64,000 bases of DNA from an uncultured Marvinbryantia sp. (GCF_905201705.1 NZ_CAJKOX010000013.1:1-64000); one strand, 5' to 3'. Shown: positions 18,692 through 28,607, counted from the stretch's first letter. Notes: generated from the letters alone by a model not told the origin. Numbers and translations are program-made.

Positions 18692-18767
18692 GCCATCATC
18701 ACGCTCCTGTCCCTGTCTCCGGACCGTTTTGCCGGTTTCCCTGATTTTTCACCTGCTTCTTTTCTTC

Positions 18768-18796
18768 ATCTTAGCATGAAACAGAGGTTACGGCAA
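18768..18796 (-). promoter_or_regulatory. Promoter of the AAA-ATPase/PDDEXK gene
   Basis: Minus strand TTGCCG (18796-18791), a 17-base spacer ending TGC, and TAAGAT (18773-18768). The same layout (TTGCCT, 17, TGC-TAAGAT) recurs at 35099-35127. Confidence 0.7.
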
Positions 18797-18947
18797 GCAA
18801 AGCTTTTGCATCAAGCACAGCAGCGCGCCTGCCAAACTGGACGAATTACAATTTTTTCTGTCTTATTGACCGGAATATATCGACAATCCTCTGCAATATG
18901 TTACAAACTTCTTAAAATAGAAAGTTTATAGAATCGATACTACAAAC

Positions 18948-18976
18948 TTGTTTTTTTCTGAAATTTATGATACGAT
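18948..18976 (+). promoter_or_regulatory. Promoter of the DUF4143 ATPase gene
   Basis: TTGTTT (18948-18953), a 17-base spacer ending TGA, and TACGAT (18971-18976). It lies only about 27 bases before the chosen ATG. The 311-base region 18692-19002 holds this promoter and the divergent one at 18768, and no other gene is seen. Confidence 0.5.
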
Positions 18977-19002
18977 TTTCCATGAAAGGTGGTGCTATCT
19001 TT

Positions 19003-20316
19003 ATGCAAAAAACAACGCTGCGAAAACGTGACCTTTATCTGAACCGGCTTATTGCATTCCAGGATACGGAAATGATTAAAGTCATGACCGGTATCCGTCG
19101 CTGCGGTAAATCCAGTCTGATGAAGCTGATGGTGAAGCATTTGCGGGAAACCGGTATAAAAGATGACCAGATTATCGAAATGAATTTTGAATCCATGAGT
19201 ATTCCGGATATGGACGCGAGAGGATTTTATGAATATGTAAAGGCACGCATCTGCCCGGATAAACGGACGTACCTCTTTTTCGACGAGGTTCAGAAGGTGC
19301 CGGGCTGGGAAAATGCCGTCAACTCTTTCCGGGTAGACTTTGACTGCGACATTTACATTACCGGTTCCAATGCTTATCTGCTTTCTTCCGAGCTTTCCAC
19401 TTACCTGTCCGGACGATATGTAGAAATCCGGGTGCTGCCACTATCCTTTAAAGAGTTTCTGGATTTTCACGGCTATACACTGACAGAGCGGAAATCGCCT
19501 GCGGGCGATATCCGGAAACGCATTACTGATGAAGAAGGTGAGGTCTATGACGTCAGAGAGCTTTTCGACGCTTACGCCAGATTTGGCGGTATGCCCATGC
19601 TTGCCGATATCGGTCTGGAAACCGACCGGGTGACAGCCGCTTTAGACGGCGTATATTCCGCTGCCGTAATCAATGACATTCTGGAACGGGACAAGAGAAC
19701 AGGACAGCGGCGCATCACAGATCCCATCCTGCTGAGGAAAATCATTTTGTTTCTGGCAGACAATATCGGAAATAATACCTCGGCTACTTCTATCGGGAAC
19801 ACGCTGGTTGATGAAGGACTGCTTGAAGGCGGAACGCGAAAAACAAAGCCCGCTGTGCAGACGATCCAGGCTTATATTGAAGCTCTGACAGAAGCCTATA
19901 TTTTCTATGAAATCAAACGCTTTGATATTAAAGGAAAGGAATATCTGCGTACACTGGGCAAATATTATATTGTGGACATTGGTCTGCGCAATTACCTGCT
20001 GGGCTATCGTGACGGCGACAGCGGACATATTCTGGAAAATATTATTTACTTTGAACTGCTGCGCCGCGGCTATGATGTGGCTATCGGCAAAATTGACAAT
20101 CAGGAAGTCGACTTTATTGCCACCAAAACAGATGAGAAAAAGTATATCCAGGTTACCGAATCCATGACGGCTCCCGAAACGAGAGAGCGCGAGCTTGCGC
20201 CTCTGCGTAAAATCCGGGATAATTACGAAAAGCTTGTCATTGCTCTGGAATGTAATCTGTCCCGGACACAGGACGGCATTAAGATTGTAAACGCTCTGGA
20301 TTTTCTTCTGGAATGA
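19003..20316 (+). CDS. ATP-binding protein with C-terminal DUF4143 domain
   Basis: A 437-residue AAA_14/DUF4143 protein of unknown cellular role. Walker A is MTGIRRCGKSSLMK (about residues 28-41) and Walker B is RTYLFFDEVQKVPG. The C-terminal DUF4143 region contains NQEVDFIATK followed by YIQVTES. That is the place of a PD-(D/E)XK motif, but with Gln-Val-Thr instead of Glu-x-Lys, so nuclease activity is doubtful. The ATG at 19003 is chosen over 18967 because AAGGTGG lies 10 bases before it. A strong terminator follows at 20377. Confidence 0.88.
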   Translation: MQKTTLRKRDLYLNRLIAFQDTEMIKVMTGIRRCGKSSLMKLMVKHLRETGIKDDQIIEMNFESMSIPDMDARGFYEYVKARICPDKRTYLFFDEVQKVPGWENAVNSFRVDFDCDIYITGSNAYLLSSELSTYLSGRYVEIRVLPLSFKEFLDFHGYTLTERKSPAGDIRKRITDEEGEVYDVRELFDAYARFGGMPMLADIGLETDRVTAALDGVYSAAVINDILERDKRTGQRRITDPILLRKIILFLADNIGNNTSATSIGNTLVDEGLLEGGTRKTKPAVQTIQAYIEALTEAYIFYEIKRFDIKGKEYLRTLGKYYIVDIGLRNYLLGYRDGDSGHILENIIYFELLRRGYDVAIGKIDNQEVDFIATKTDEKKYIQVTESMTAPETRERELAPLRKIRDNYEKLVIALECNLSRTQDGIKIVNALDFLLE

Positions 20317-20376
20317 CGCAGCCCCGGCAGTCTGGAGGAACAGATGCGCAAAGAAGAATGCTGGGACAGGAAAGCT

Positions 20377-20428
20377 CCCCGCCCGGCAGTGAATGGTTTC
20401 ACTCTCTGCCGGGCGGGGAACTTTTTTT
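20377..20428. terminator. Strong bidirectional terminator between convergent genes
   Basis: A perfect 13-bp stem CCCCGCCCGGCAG/CTGCCGGGCGGGG has an inner TGA/TCA. It is followed by AACTTTTTTT on the plus strand and by AGCTTTCC on the minus strand. It separates the DUF4143 gene from the converging GH3 gene. Confidence 0.88.
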
Positions 20429-20451
20429 CAGAATCTGTATTCCGGCGCTGT

Positions 20452-23382
20452 TTATGAATCTGCCGTCATACTCTGCAGCTTTTTATTATGCTTTGCCCGG
20501 TGAATAAATGCCAGTACGCCCCACAGAAGCAGCAGCGCAGCCACGCCGATATCCAGCCAGAGCAGATATCCATGCCACAGCGGCGGATTATATCCGATTA
20601 CTTCCGCATTCATGGCGTTTGAATTTACAAAGGAGTACAAAATATTTTTCGTTGCATTTCGCAGTACGATTGCATCGCCATTTTCGGAGGTATCGGCATC
20701 TGTCCACATACTGGTTTCCAGGGTCGCCAGGTCAAGGTCGCCGCCTGCATAGAACATCTGACGCGGTACCATGTATTGCGGAATCGTATTGAAATCGCAG
20801 ATAACAGTTCCCCTGAAGCCCCATTCATCGCGCAGGATTTCTGTCAGCAGACGATAGTCACCGCCGGTCCAGCGCGCGCCGATGCGGTTAAAGGAGCTCA
20901 TGATACCGCGGCTTTCTCCATTCTTGACAGCCAGCTCAAACGGCTTCAGATAGATTTCGCGAAGGCTCTGCTCCGTAACCCAGGAAAGGTCTCCTCCGAT
21001 GGAACGGTGTGTCTCCTGCTCATTTGCCGCAAAATGCTTCAGCATGGGAACGACACCCTTTGCCTGCAATCCACGGATCTGTGCGGATGCCATCATACCG
21101 GAAATATACGGGTCCTCGGAATAATATTCTGAGCAGCGTCCGCCAAACGGGCTGCGGTGAATATTTACGCCCGGCGCATAAATGCTGGAATATGGCTGGG
21201 AAGTTGCTTTATCGCCAAGGATACCTTCCTCTCCCATTGCTTCTCCGATTTCCTCCAGCAATGCATCATTCCATGTCGCCGCCATTACCGGCTCGCTCAC
21301 GTACTGACAGGTACCGTTCACCTGCTCGCTGTTCATAAAGCAGGTAAAGCCCGCCGGGCCGTCGCCGTGTATCGTGGCGGGCAGTCCCACCGTTTCCAGC
21401 GCTTTCGTGTGATACGCGCCGTTGTTAATCAGCTCCAGCATCTCCTCTTCACTGCAGGCATCAAGGATTTCTTCCCAACGGTCATCATCATAATCAACGA
21501 TCGCATGATAGTCCGCTGCAGGCGTTTCCGGCAGCAAATCACGCAGAACGCTGATCACATCCTCTCCGAACCAGGGCGCATCCTCTTCCTCAAAGTCGGT
21601 CGGATTATTGGTTTCAATATCTTCGATCTGGGCAAGCAGCTCTGCGCTTCCGGCATGTGTTTCGTCCGTCTGTGCTGTGGGCCAGGTTCCCTCCCAGTCT
21701 GCACGGGAAAGCACAGTGTCCAGCTGCCAGTCGCTGTCCAGATTATCCTCTATGCCCGTATAGCGGTTGACGACCTCATTGCCTGTCACCAGATCTTCTC
21801 CAATCTGAATATCCTCAGGCAATGTCAGTGTAATCGCGCTCTCTTCCTCATGCGCGTTGCGGGATACATACAGGGTATATTCGCCCGCCTCCAGTTCATA
21901 TCCGCAGAAACCATTCTCGTTTGCATCCCGGTAATCATAGCTGGCTGCAGAATACGGTTCAAAGGAAACCGTCACAGTTTCACTCTCCCCCGGCTGCAGA
22001 AGAGATGTTTTCGCATATCCTGCCAGCACCTTATGGGCTTTTTCAATGCCGCCCTCCGTATATGGAGCAGAAACATAAAGCTGGACCACTTCCTTACCCG
22101 CCGTATCTCCCGTATTTTTTACCGTTACCGGAACCGTAATCACAGACTCCAGGTCAAATTCGTCTGCAGATGCCTCGCCTACATTCCACTCAAACGTCGT
22201 ATAGCTTAATCCATAGCCGAAGGGATACGTCACATTTTCCTCGTACCATTCTTCTCCGTCCGTCAGCCCGCGTGTTTCATAATAGCGGTAACCAACGTAA
22301 ATGCCTTCTTCATAATCAACAGAATAATACATACCGGCATCATATTTATCCGTCGTCTGGTCCGTATGCCCGGTTCCAAAATTCTGGAAGGAAGGATTCT
22401 GTGTGAAATCAGACGCCCAGGTGTCCACCAGACGTCCGGAGGGATTCACTTCTCCATTTAAAATCTCTCCCAGCGCCGTGATTCCGTTGGAGCCGGTAAA
22501 ACCAATCCATACGGCTGCGTCAATCTTATCCGCAAAAGCAGCATAGGCGCTGTCTTTTAAAAAGGTTGCCTCAAAGCTGGAAGGCACGTTAAATACTACG
22601 ACTACATGCTCAAAGCCTTCCTCACATACAGCAGCTAACAGATCGCGTTCATTCTGATCCAGCTCCAGATAATGACTGTCCGCACTCACCGCTCCCTCTG
22701 TCGTTCCCTGATAACGCGGCAGGTCAAAGCCTTCGCCTCCTATACGTGTAATCACCACCAGGGCAGCATCTTTGTAAGAATCATAGCTTGCCTTTACCGT
22801 ATCCGTATACTTGCTCTGGGGCGTTTCCGCCGTTGCAATGCGCTGATTATCACCGCTGTCCAGGTCGCTGGAGTTTGCGGAACGCGCCGGACCGGACGCC
22901 CCGTTGTCCTCATAAAATTTTTTAAGCGTCTGGTTAATATCAAATCCTGCATTCTCCAGACTGTCATACAGATCCTGGTTATTGCTGGTATCAAAGCCGC
23001 CGGAACCGGACCCGCCATAAGACAGATTTACGCTGTTTTTTCCAAAAACGCTGATTTTTGCTCCTTTTTGCAGCGGCAATGTTTCCGCCTCATTTTTCAG
23101 GAGCACAAAGCCCTCCTCTGCCGCGCGCAGATTCACCTCCTGCGCATTCTGGAACGCTTCTTCCTTTGAGGAAGCATTTGTTGCCGGATACATGGATATC
23201 ACATCCGTATTATAAACAGGGCGCACCCCGCCGAACACGGTATCTGCAAGGCCGCTGAAGGAATGATAGGCAAGGTAATTGCCCGCACCAAGGGCGCTGC
23301 CGATCAATACCGCCGAAATCCCCCACGCCAGTACCGCTTTCGATTTTTTCATTTTTTTCGTCTTTGCAGACATTTTCTTCAC
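20452..23382 (-). CDS. Membrane-anchored GH3 beta-glucosidase with permuted domain order
   Basis: A 976-residue glycoside hydrolase family 3 protein. The order is permuted: the GH3 C-terminal (alpha/beta sandwich) domain comes first (about residues 80-400), then a fibronectin III-like domain (about 400-540), then the TIM-barrel domain. The nucleophile is Asp863 in GTVICDFN. An uncleaved-looking N-terminal membrane segment (about 16-38) and a second near the C-terminus (about 937-960, followed by a basic tail) should tether both ends to the membrane with the enzyme outside. It is last of the GH3/GH43 surface cluster and ends at the terminator at 20377. Substrate is probably a beta-glucoside or beta-xyloside; this cannot be told apart here. 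Confidence 0.9.
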   Translation of the reverse strand: MKKMSAKTKKMKKSKAVLAWGISAVLIGSALGAGNYLAYHSFSGLADTVFGGVRPVYNTDVISMYPATNASSKEEAFQNAQEVNLRAAEEGFVLLKNEAETLPLQKGAKISVFGKNSVNLSYGGSGSGGFDTSNNQDLYDSLENAGFDINQTLKKFYEDNGASGPARSANSSDLDSGDNQRIATAETPQSKYTDTVKASYDSYKDAALVVITRIGGEGFDLPRYQGTTEGAVSADSHYLELDQNERDLLAAVCEEGFEHVVVVFNVPSSFEATFLKDSAYAAFADKIDAAVWIGFTGSNGITALGEILNGEVNPSGRLVDTWASDFTQNPSFQNFGTGHTDQTTDKYDAGMYYSVDYEEGIYVGYRYYETRGLTDGEEWYEENVTYPFGYGLSYTTFEWNVGEASADEFDLESVITVPVTVKNTGDTAGKEVVQLYVSAPYTEGGIEKAHKVLAGYAKTSLLQPGESETVTVSFEPYSAASYDYRDANENGFCGYELEAGEYTLYVSRNAHEEESAITLTLPEDIQIGEDLVTGNEVVNRYTGIEDNLDSDWQLDTVLSRADWEGTWPTAQTDETHAGSAELLAQIEDIETNNPTDFEEEDAPWFGEDVISVLRDLLPETPAADYHAIVDYDDDRWEEILDACSEEEMLELINNGAYHTKALETVGLPATIHGDGPAGFTCFMNSEQVNGTCQYVSEPVMAATWNDALLEEIGEAMGEEGILGDKATSQPYSSIYAPGVNIHRSPFGGRCSEYYSEDPYISGMMASAQIRGLQAKGVVPMLKHFAANEQETHRSIGGDLSWVTEQSLREIYLKPFELAVKNGESRGIMSSFNRIGARWTGGDYRLLTEILRDEWGFRGTVICDFNTIPQYMVPRQMFYAGGDLDLATLETSMWTDADTSENGDAIVLRNATKNILYSFVNSNAMNAEVIGYNPPLWHGYLLWLDIGVAALLLLWGVLAFIHRAKHNKKLQSMTADS

Positions 23383-23400
23383 CTCTCATAATCACACGCG

Positions 23401-23440
23401 GCATATGCCGTGCGGATTCTGCCGCCTCTTGCATATGCCG
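23401..23440. repeat. Palindromic direct repeat between surface genes
   Basis: GCATATGCCG occurs at 23401-23410 and 23431-23440, and the core GGCATATGCC (from 23399) is itself palindromic. It lies between the InlB-repeat gene and the GH3 gene. A regulatory or RNA-stability role is possible but unproven. Confidence 0.4.
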
Positions 23441-23456
23441 CCATGCCCTTTTACAA

Positions 23457-24806
23457 TTACTTCTGGTAATTTTCCGTCATCGGCAGTCCGTGATTTTCAT
23501 CCCAGATTACCACTGCAGTCGTTGTGATCTTAATGCAGTCAACAATCGGTGCATTTGCCTTAAAGGTTGTACCCGAAACAGCATTGTTGTTGTTTGTCAC
23601 CAGCTGAATCAGATTTTCGCCTTCCTTCAGGCTGACCCCGCTGATTTTGATAAGATCATCACAGGGTGTAATCGCTGTTGCTGTATCCGCCTCAACCGTC
23701 ACCTGCGGGAACGTCAGAGCTTCGCCGTTTACAAGTACCTGATAGTCATTGCTGTCATAGCTCATGGTGACATATTCGCCGGCAATGCGGACCGTAAGCT
23801 CTGCATCATCCACATCCATATCGGAAGCCACATAAAATTCCAGTGAAATTCCCGACTCATACAGATAACCTACCATACGGTCATTGCTTGCTTCCACACT
23901 GTCATTGAAAATAATCATGCTTTCTTCCTGCGCGGAACCGGAATAACTCGGTCCGATTTTTCCGGAAAGATCAGTATCCTCCGCCTCAAACACCCAGGTC
24001 TGCGCATCCGTCGCTGTCTTTGTCCACTGCGCTTTGATCGTGGTATCGGCGGTAACCGGAGCGGAGAAATCAAAATCGTTTCCATCTTCGCCAACCCATT
24101 TTTCAAAGCTGTAGCCTGTGCGCTCCGGCGTATTGGAGGGCTGTGCCACACACGCCCCGCTTTCCACCGGATAGGTGTACTGGCTCAGCGCTGTTCCATA
24201 GTAATCATAATCAAACGTTACATTGACAAGCTCTGCTCCATCCTTCACCCACAGTGCATAAACATTTTCATCCTCCTGCACGCCGGCGCTGAAATCATAC
24301 AGATGGGTATAATCGTTGTCTGCATACCATCCGGAAAATACATATCCGTCTCTTGCCGGTTCCTCCGGCTCTTTGGCAGTATCTCCCTTTGAAACCTCCT
24401 GCACCTGGTCATCGCATCCTTCTGCAATGAAGGTCACATTGCACATGCCGGCAACTACCTCCACCTTAAAGGTCAGCTTTGCTCCTTCATATTTCATCTG
24501 CACATTTTTCGTATTTACGCTTTTCATAGCAGGCGCTTTCATGGTAATCGCTTCATCCGTCATGGAAATGTAGCCTTCGCTGCCATCCTCATAAATAATT
24601 TTGACGATACCGCCCTCTGCACTGAATTCTTCTCCTACAAGATAGACCGTCTTGTCCGGAAGCTGATAAACTTCAAGCTCCTTCACCTCTTTGGAGGTAT
24701 CCGGTCCCGGCAGCTCATCCGCCGCCATCGCAAAAGACGACATCATACAAAGCACTGTTACAAGCGCCAGACCAGTCCGGCTAAAAGCCTTCAAAAATTT
24801 CTTCAT
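23457..24806 (-). CDS. Secreted InlB B-repeat protein with carbohydrate-binding-like C-terminus
   Basis: A 449-residue exported protein. It has a signal peptide (about 1-27, ending SSFAMAADE) and an Ig-like domain (about 35-115). Two Listeria-Bacteroides repeat (InlB B) units follow, each ending in a GYxFxxW block and ALW or AQW. The C-terminal beta-sandwich begins WVFEAEDTDLSGK and resembles CBM6/CBM35-type domains. No LPXTG or membrane anchor is visible. The ATG at 24806 is preferred to the longer frame because of AGGAAAAGG immediately upstream. It lies between the two GH3 genes, so it may help bind the same polysaccharide. Confidence 0.8.
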   Translation of the reverse strand: MKKFLKAFSRTGLALVTVLCMMSSFAMAADELPGPDTSKEVKELEVYQLPDKTVYLVGEEFSAEGGIVKIIYEDGSEGYISMTDEAITMKAPAMKSVNTKNVQMKYEGAKLTFKVEVVAGMCNVTFIAEGCDDQVQEVSKGDTAKEPEEPARDGYVFSGWYADNDYTHLYDFSAGVQEDENVYALWVKDGAELVNVTFDYDYYGTALSQYTYPVESGACVAQPSNTPERTGYSFEKWVGEDGNDFDFSAPVTADTTIKAQWTKTATDAQTWVFEAEDTDLSGKIGPSYSGSAQEESMIIFNDSVEASNDRMVGYLYESGISLEFYVASDMDVDDAELTVRIAGEYVTMSYDSNDYQVLVNGEALTFPQVTVEADTATAITPCDDLIKISGVSLKEGENLIQLVTNNNNAVSGTTFKANAPIVDCIKITTTAVVIWDENHGLPMTENYQK

Positions 24807-24848
24807 ACCTTTTCCTTCTTTCTTGATTTTCAAACAGTTGTGACGTTT

Positions 24849-24894
24849 GGATTCCAAAGGTCATGTTTTTCATGCAGGCATGACCTTTAGATCC
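24849..24894. repeat. Intercistronic palindromic element, copy A
   Basis: The imperfect stem GGATTCCAAAGGTCATG/CATGACCTTTAGATCC begins 10 bases after the stop of the 1225-residue GH3 gene. There is no T-tract, so it is not a simple terminator. It matches the element at 29223-29277 in arm sequence and position. Confidence 0.6.
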
Positions 24895-24904
24895 AGTATC
24901 ACAG

Positions 24905-27900
24905 TTACTCAGCGATTGTAAGCGTTACGGTCGTCGGAATCTGTACAAATGCCGGTGAGCAAACATTTATATTATTCGGGAAAGCAGAACCAAATCCGCG
25001 GGAAAGCGGCAGATTTAAGGTAACGCCAAATTCAACCGTTCCCGCCTGAGCCGGTGTGCCGGAAATCTTCAGACCGGTATTTACGTCATAGCTGTAACCG
25101 GAATCCGTCATGACTTTTTCTAAAGTAAGACCGTATTCCGCCAGCTTCGCGATATCTTCGTCTGATACCGTATAGCCGTATTCAAACGCCTTGTAATAAT
25201 TGCCAGCCGCAATATCCGCCAGTTCAATCATACGGGTATCTGTGGACTGTGAATTTGTGGACGGGATATGTCCCACTGCTTCATAGCCGTTTGCTCCATA
25301 AGGCTGCTCTGCGTCAACCCAGTACCAGTTAATAATATTGAAATCACCGCTTACTGCATCGCCGGTACCCGGAATTTCTACCGGACCGCCAAAAAGCTCA
25401 GCCGTTGCCGAAGGCACTCCGTTTCCATCGTTATCGATAACACCATTCGTATAATTGCCGAGCATCGTCACCAGTGCCTGATACGGATAAGACGGGACAT
25501 CAATCGTAATTTCTGCCGCTTCACCCGTTTTCAGTTCTGTGGAAGACACATGAATCGGATCAATTACCTTCACATCTACATTTGCTTCCATCGTAATATA
25601 GCCATCAATGCCAGTGAGAACAACGCCTACCGTGAATTCCGAGATGTCCTGGGAACCGTCCGCTGTGATAACTCCGCCCTCTAACGTAAAGCCCGCCGGG
25701 AGCTCTGCTCCTTCTGCCAGACTTACCTCTGTAAAGTCAACACCTTCAAAGTTAATTGCCAGAGACTGTACTACATGAGCGTCAAAGGTCATTACCGCAT
25801 CATCCAGTGTCGTATAACCATTGCGGATAGCATTTCCATTGCTGTAATTCCACAGCATTTCCTGCGCGCTCTTACGAACCGCCGCGTAATGTGTCTGGGA
25901 AGCAAAGGTACCTTCGCCGCCATCAGAAACCAGTACACAGTTATCCTCTGCGCTCCAGGTTCCCACCTCAAGGTCAACTACCGGAAGGGTCGAACCGGAA
26001 CCAAGGATCTGGTTATTTCCCTGACGAACCATTAAGTCGATCGGGCAATAGGTTCCCTGCCATGCGTCCGTTTCAAAAATCGCCCGGTTATCCCACTCAT
26101 CACGAACCAGCGCTTTCACAGCCGGATTAAGCTGGGAATTGATATTTCCAAGACGGTTGAAGGAACCCATAACACCGGTCGCATTTCCTTCCTTCAGAGC
26201 AGCTTCAAATGGTCTTGCATAAATTTCACGGATTACCTGCTCCGTTGCCCAGGTGAATACGCCGCCGTTAAGGTCGCGGTAGGATTCCTGGTCATTCAGC
26301 ATCATATGCTTGATTTCACAGGTAACACCCTTAGAGGTAACGCCCTTTGCCACTGCAGCCGCAAACGCGCCGCCGTGCATACCATCCTGGCTGTAATACT
26401 CTACGTTACGTCCGGAAAGCGGGCTTCTGTGAATGTTCATTGCATTGCCCTGCCAGTAGGAGCAGCCCTTAAACAGCGCTTCATTACCCATCATAACACC
26501 AACGCGCTCCGCCAGCTCTACATTAAAGGAGGCTGCCAGAATCGGCGGGCACGCCCACATGGTTCCGCCTGCAAGCTGCAGCGGTGTTTCGTCAGCGCCT
26601 GCTCCTTCTATACCGGCAAACGGAAGAGAAACTACGCCTCCGCCATTGCGGACCATATCCGTGAGTTCTTCCCAGGTAAACTGATTCATAAAAGCTTCCC
26701 ATTTCTGAGAACCTTCGTCATCGCCCTGTACTACCGCTCCGTCTTCCACATCCAGCGTGAAATCTATACCCGTCATATCCTGGATGGTAATTTCCGCTTT
26801 ATCTTCCTCGCCGCGCGCGGTCGCCTGCGTCCAGGTGGACGGGATGCCGCCCTCGTCTACATACCAGTCTTCATAGCCCTGGTCCATGTATGAGCGGTAC
26901 GTGTACTGATTATCTATCATTTCCAGATAATCGCTGTCGATGGTGCGGTCTTCCACAGAGGAAACCTCCGGCTGGACCATTCCCGTTGCTCTGGAAATGG
27001 TATGATCCAGAAGAGAATCGTTTACGGTCGTCCAGTCATCTACAAACAGCGGGGTAATCTCGTTGCCGGTCGTATAATCATTGGTGCAGAGGATGCCTTC
27101 GTCAACAGTGTATGTTTTTTCCAGCACTACATCGTGAGAATTGCGGCGCGCCGTAATTTCATAGCTGCCTGCCTCCAGCTCGTAGCCAGCAAATTCGTTT
27201 GCGTTTGCGTCGTTCCAGTCGAAGGACGCCATATCCTGTGCCACCCACTCTATCGTAACAGTCTGACTTTCTCCCGGCTGCAGCAGGTCTGTCTTTGCAA
27301 AGCCAACCAGATTTGCGGAGGCTTTCTCAATTCCGCCCGGTGTATACGGCGGATTTGCGTAAATCTGGACCACATCCTTGCCAGCCGTATCGCCGGTGTT
27401 TGTCACCTTTACCTGCATCGCCATCTTCTGCCATGCGTCAGAAATGGTGCTTTCCTCATTATCAACCAGCTCCCAGTCGAAGGTCGTGTAGCTTAATCCG
27501 TAACCGAAAGGATACAAAACATTTTCATACGCTGCATCTTTTTCTTCCTCCGCCGCATCGTCATAAGCAGTTTCATAATACTTATATCCCAGATAGATGC
27601 CCTCGCGGTATTCCAGATTGGCATAAATCGTAGCATTTCCATCCTCTGTATAGAAATAAGCATCTGTGCCGTTCTGCTTCTGCTGTCCGAAATTTGTCCA
27701 GGTCGGACCTTTTGTGAAATCTTTTTCCCACACCTCTACCGTATGTCCGCTGGGGTTGACGTCTCCATTTAACAGTTGTCCAATCGCTTCAATCGCATTG
27801 TTTCCGGTATTTCCAACCCAGAAAATTGCGTCAACGCCATACTCTGATTCTGCCTTTGGCGCCGCCAGCTCCGGAATCTGTAAAATGTTGGAAGAGTTGA

Positions 27901-28582
27901 TCAGCACGATGATCGGCTTGTCCGGATAGTTTTCCTTAACGTGCTTTACCAGTGCTTTCTCATTGTCGTCCAGCATCATCTCATGGTCGGCAGGGTCCGA
28001 GTGACCGGCTACATTGCTTGCCGCTTTATCAATAGCTTCTGAACCAGTCCGCGAGAACACCAGAATCGCCGCATCGCCATAGCCATTGTAGGTACTTACT
28101 GTCGCGTTCGAGTAGTACTCCATCGGAAGCTCATTGTCCGTGGTGCCAAGCGCTTCGTGCTTCGTGTAGAGATCCACCAGTTTGGGGTTTACCTTAAAGC
28201 CCGCCTGTTCCATTGCCATCTGCAATGTACTTTCCTCCAGACCGTTCGCTCCGGTAGAACCGGCGGCTGAACCGACCGTGGACGCTACCAGATTCACAGA
28301 ATGCATACCGAATAAGGAAACATAGCCGCCCTTTTTCAGAGGCAGTGCATTGTTCTCATTTTTCAGCAGGGTAAAGCCTTCCGCCGCCGCTTCGATTGCC
28401 AGCTCGCGCGCCGCAAGCTGCTCATCTTCCAGTGTCGCATAATCTGTATAATACTTGCCGCCTGTGCCGGCAAAACCGTAGGTATTCCCCTCCGGCACTA
28501 CTGTTTCTGCCATAACCGCAACCGGATTTGTCATCATAACGGCTGCTGCCAGAACAGAAATCTGTTTTCTCATTTTTTTCAT
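24905..28582 (-). CDS. Secreted GH3 beta-glycosidase with permuted domains and C-terminal extension
   Basis: A 1225-residue GH3 protein. A signal peptide (about 1-25, ending VAVMAETV) is followed by the permuted order seen in the 20452 gene: alpha/beta sandwich first (LLKNENNALPLKKGG), a fibronectin III-like part (GYELEAGSYEITARRNSHD), then the TIM barrel with the probable nucleophile in FETDAWQG. About 250 extra C-terminal residues look like Ig or cadherin-type beta domains (GLKISGTPAQAGTVEF), which may bind sugar or the wall. No sorting signal is visible. It follows the small membrane-protein gene by 25 bases and should share its transcript. Confidence 0.9.
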   Translation of the reverse strand: MKKMRKQISVLAAAVMMTNPVAVMAETVVPEGNTYGFAGTGGKYYTDYATLEDEQLAARELAIEAAAEGFTLLKNENNALPLKKGGYVSLFGMHSVNLVASTVGSAAGSTGANGLEESTLQMAMEQAGFKVNPKLVDLYTKHEALGTTDNELPMEYYSNATVSTYNGYGDAAILVFSRTGSEAIDKAASNVAGHSDPADHEMMLDDNEKALVKHVKENYPDKPIIVLINSSNILQIPELAAPKAESEYGVDAIFWVGNTGNNAIEAIGQLLNGDVNPSGHTVEVWEKDFTKGPTWTNFGQQKQNGTDAYFYTEDGNATIYANLEYREGIYLGYKYYETAYDDAAEEEKDAAYENVLYPFGYGLSYTTFDWELVDNEESTISDAWQKMAMQVKVTNTGDTAGKDVVQIYANPPYTPGGIEKASANLVGFAKTDLLQPGESQTVTIEWVAQDMASFDWNDANANEFAGYELEAGSYEITARRNSHDVVLEKTYTVDEGILCTNDYTTGNEITPLFVDDWTTVNDSLLDHTISRATGMVQPEVSSVEDRTIDSDYLEMIDNQYTYRSYMDQGYEDWYVDEGGIPSTWTQATARGEEDKAEITIQDMTGIDFTLDVEDGAVVQGDDEGSQKWEAFMNQFTWEELTDMVRNGGGVVSLPFAGIEGAGADETPLQLAGGTMWACPPILAASFNVELAERVGVMMGNEALFKGCSYWQGNAMNIHRSPLSGRNVEYYSQDGMHGGAFAAAVAKGVTSKGVTCEIKHMMLNDQESYRDLNGGVFTWATEQVIREIYARPFEAALKEGNATGVMGSFNRLGNINSQLNPAVKALVRDEWDNRAIFETDAWQGTYCPIDLMVRQGNNQILGSGSTLPVVDLEVGTWSAEDNCVLVSDGGEGTFASQTHYAAVRKSAQEMLWNYSNGNAIRNGYTTLDDAVMTFDAHVVQSLAINFEGVDFTEVSLAEGAELPAGFTLEGGVITADGSQDISEFTVGVVLTGIDGYITMEANVDVKVIDPIHVSSTELKTGEAAEITIDVPSYPYQALVTMLGNYTNGVIDNDGNGVPSATAELFGGPVEIPGTGDAVSGDFNIINWYWVDAEQPYGANGYEAVGHIPSTNSQSTDTRMIELADIAAGNYYKAFEYGYTVSDEDIAKLAEYGLTLEKVMTDSGYSYDVNTGLKISGTPAQAGTVEFGVTLNLPLSRGFGSAFPNNINVCSPAFVQIPTTVTLTIAE

Positions 28583-28607
28583 TCTCCCAGAACTCCTTCC
28601 CCATTTT

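Noticed and set aside
21157..22209. 350-codon plus-strand frame inside the GH3 gene
   Set aside because: It is antisense to conserved GH3 and fibronectin-like sequence and has no domain of its own.
24849..24894. Intrinsic terminator after the large GH3 gene
   Set aside because: The stem is good but no T-tract follows on either strand, so it is listed as a repeat instead.
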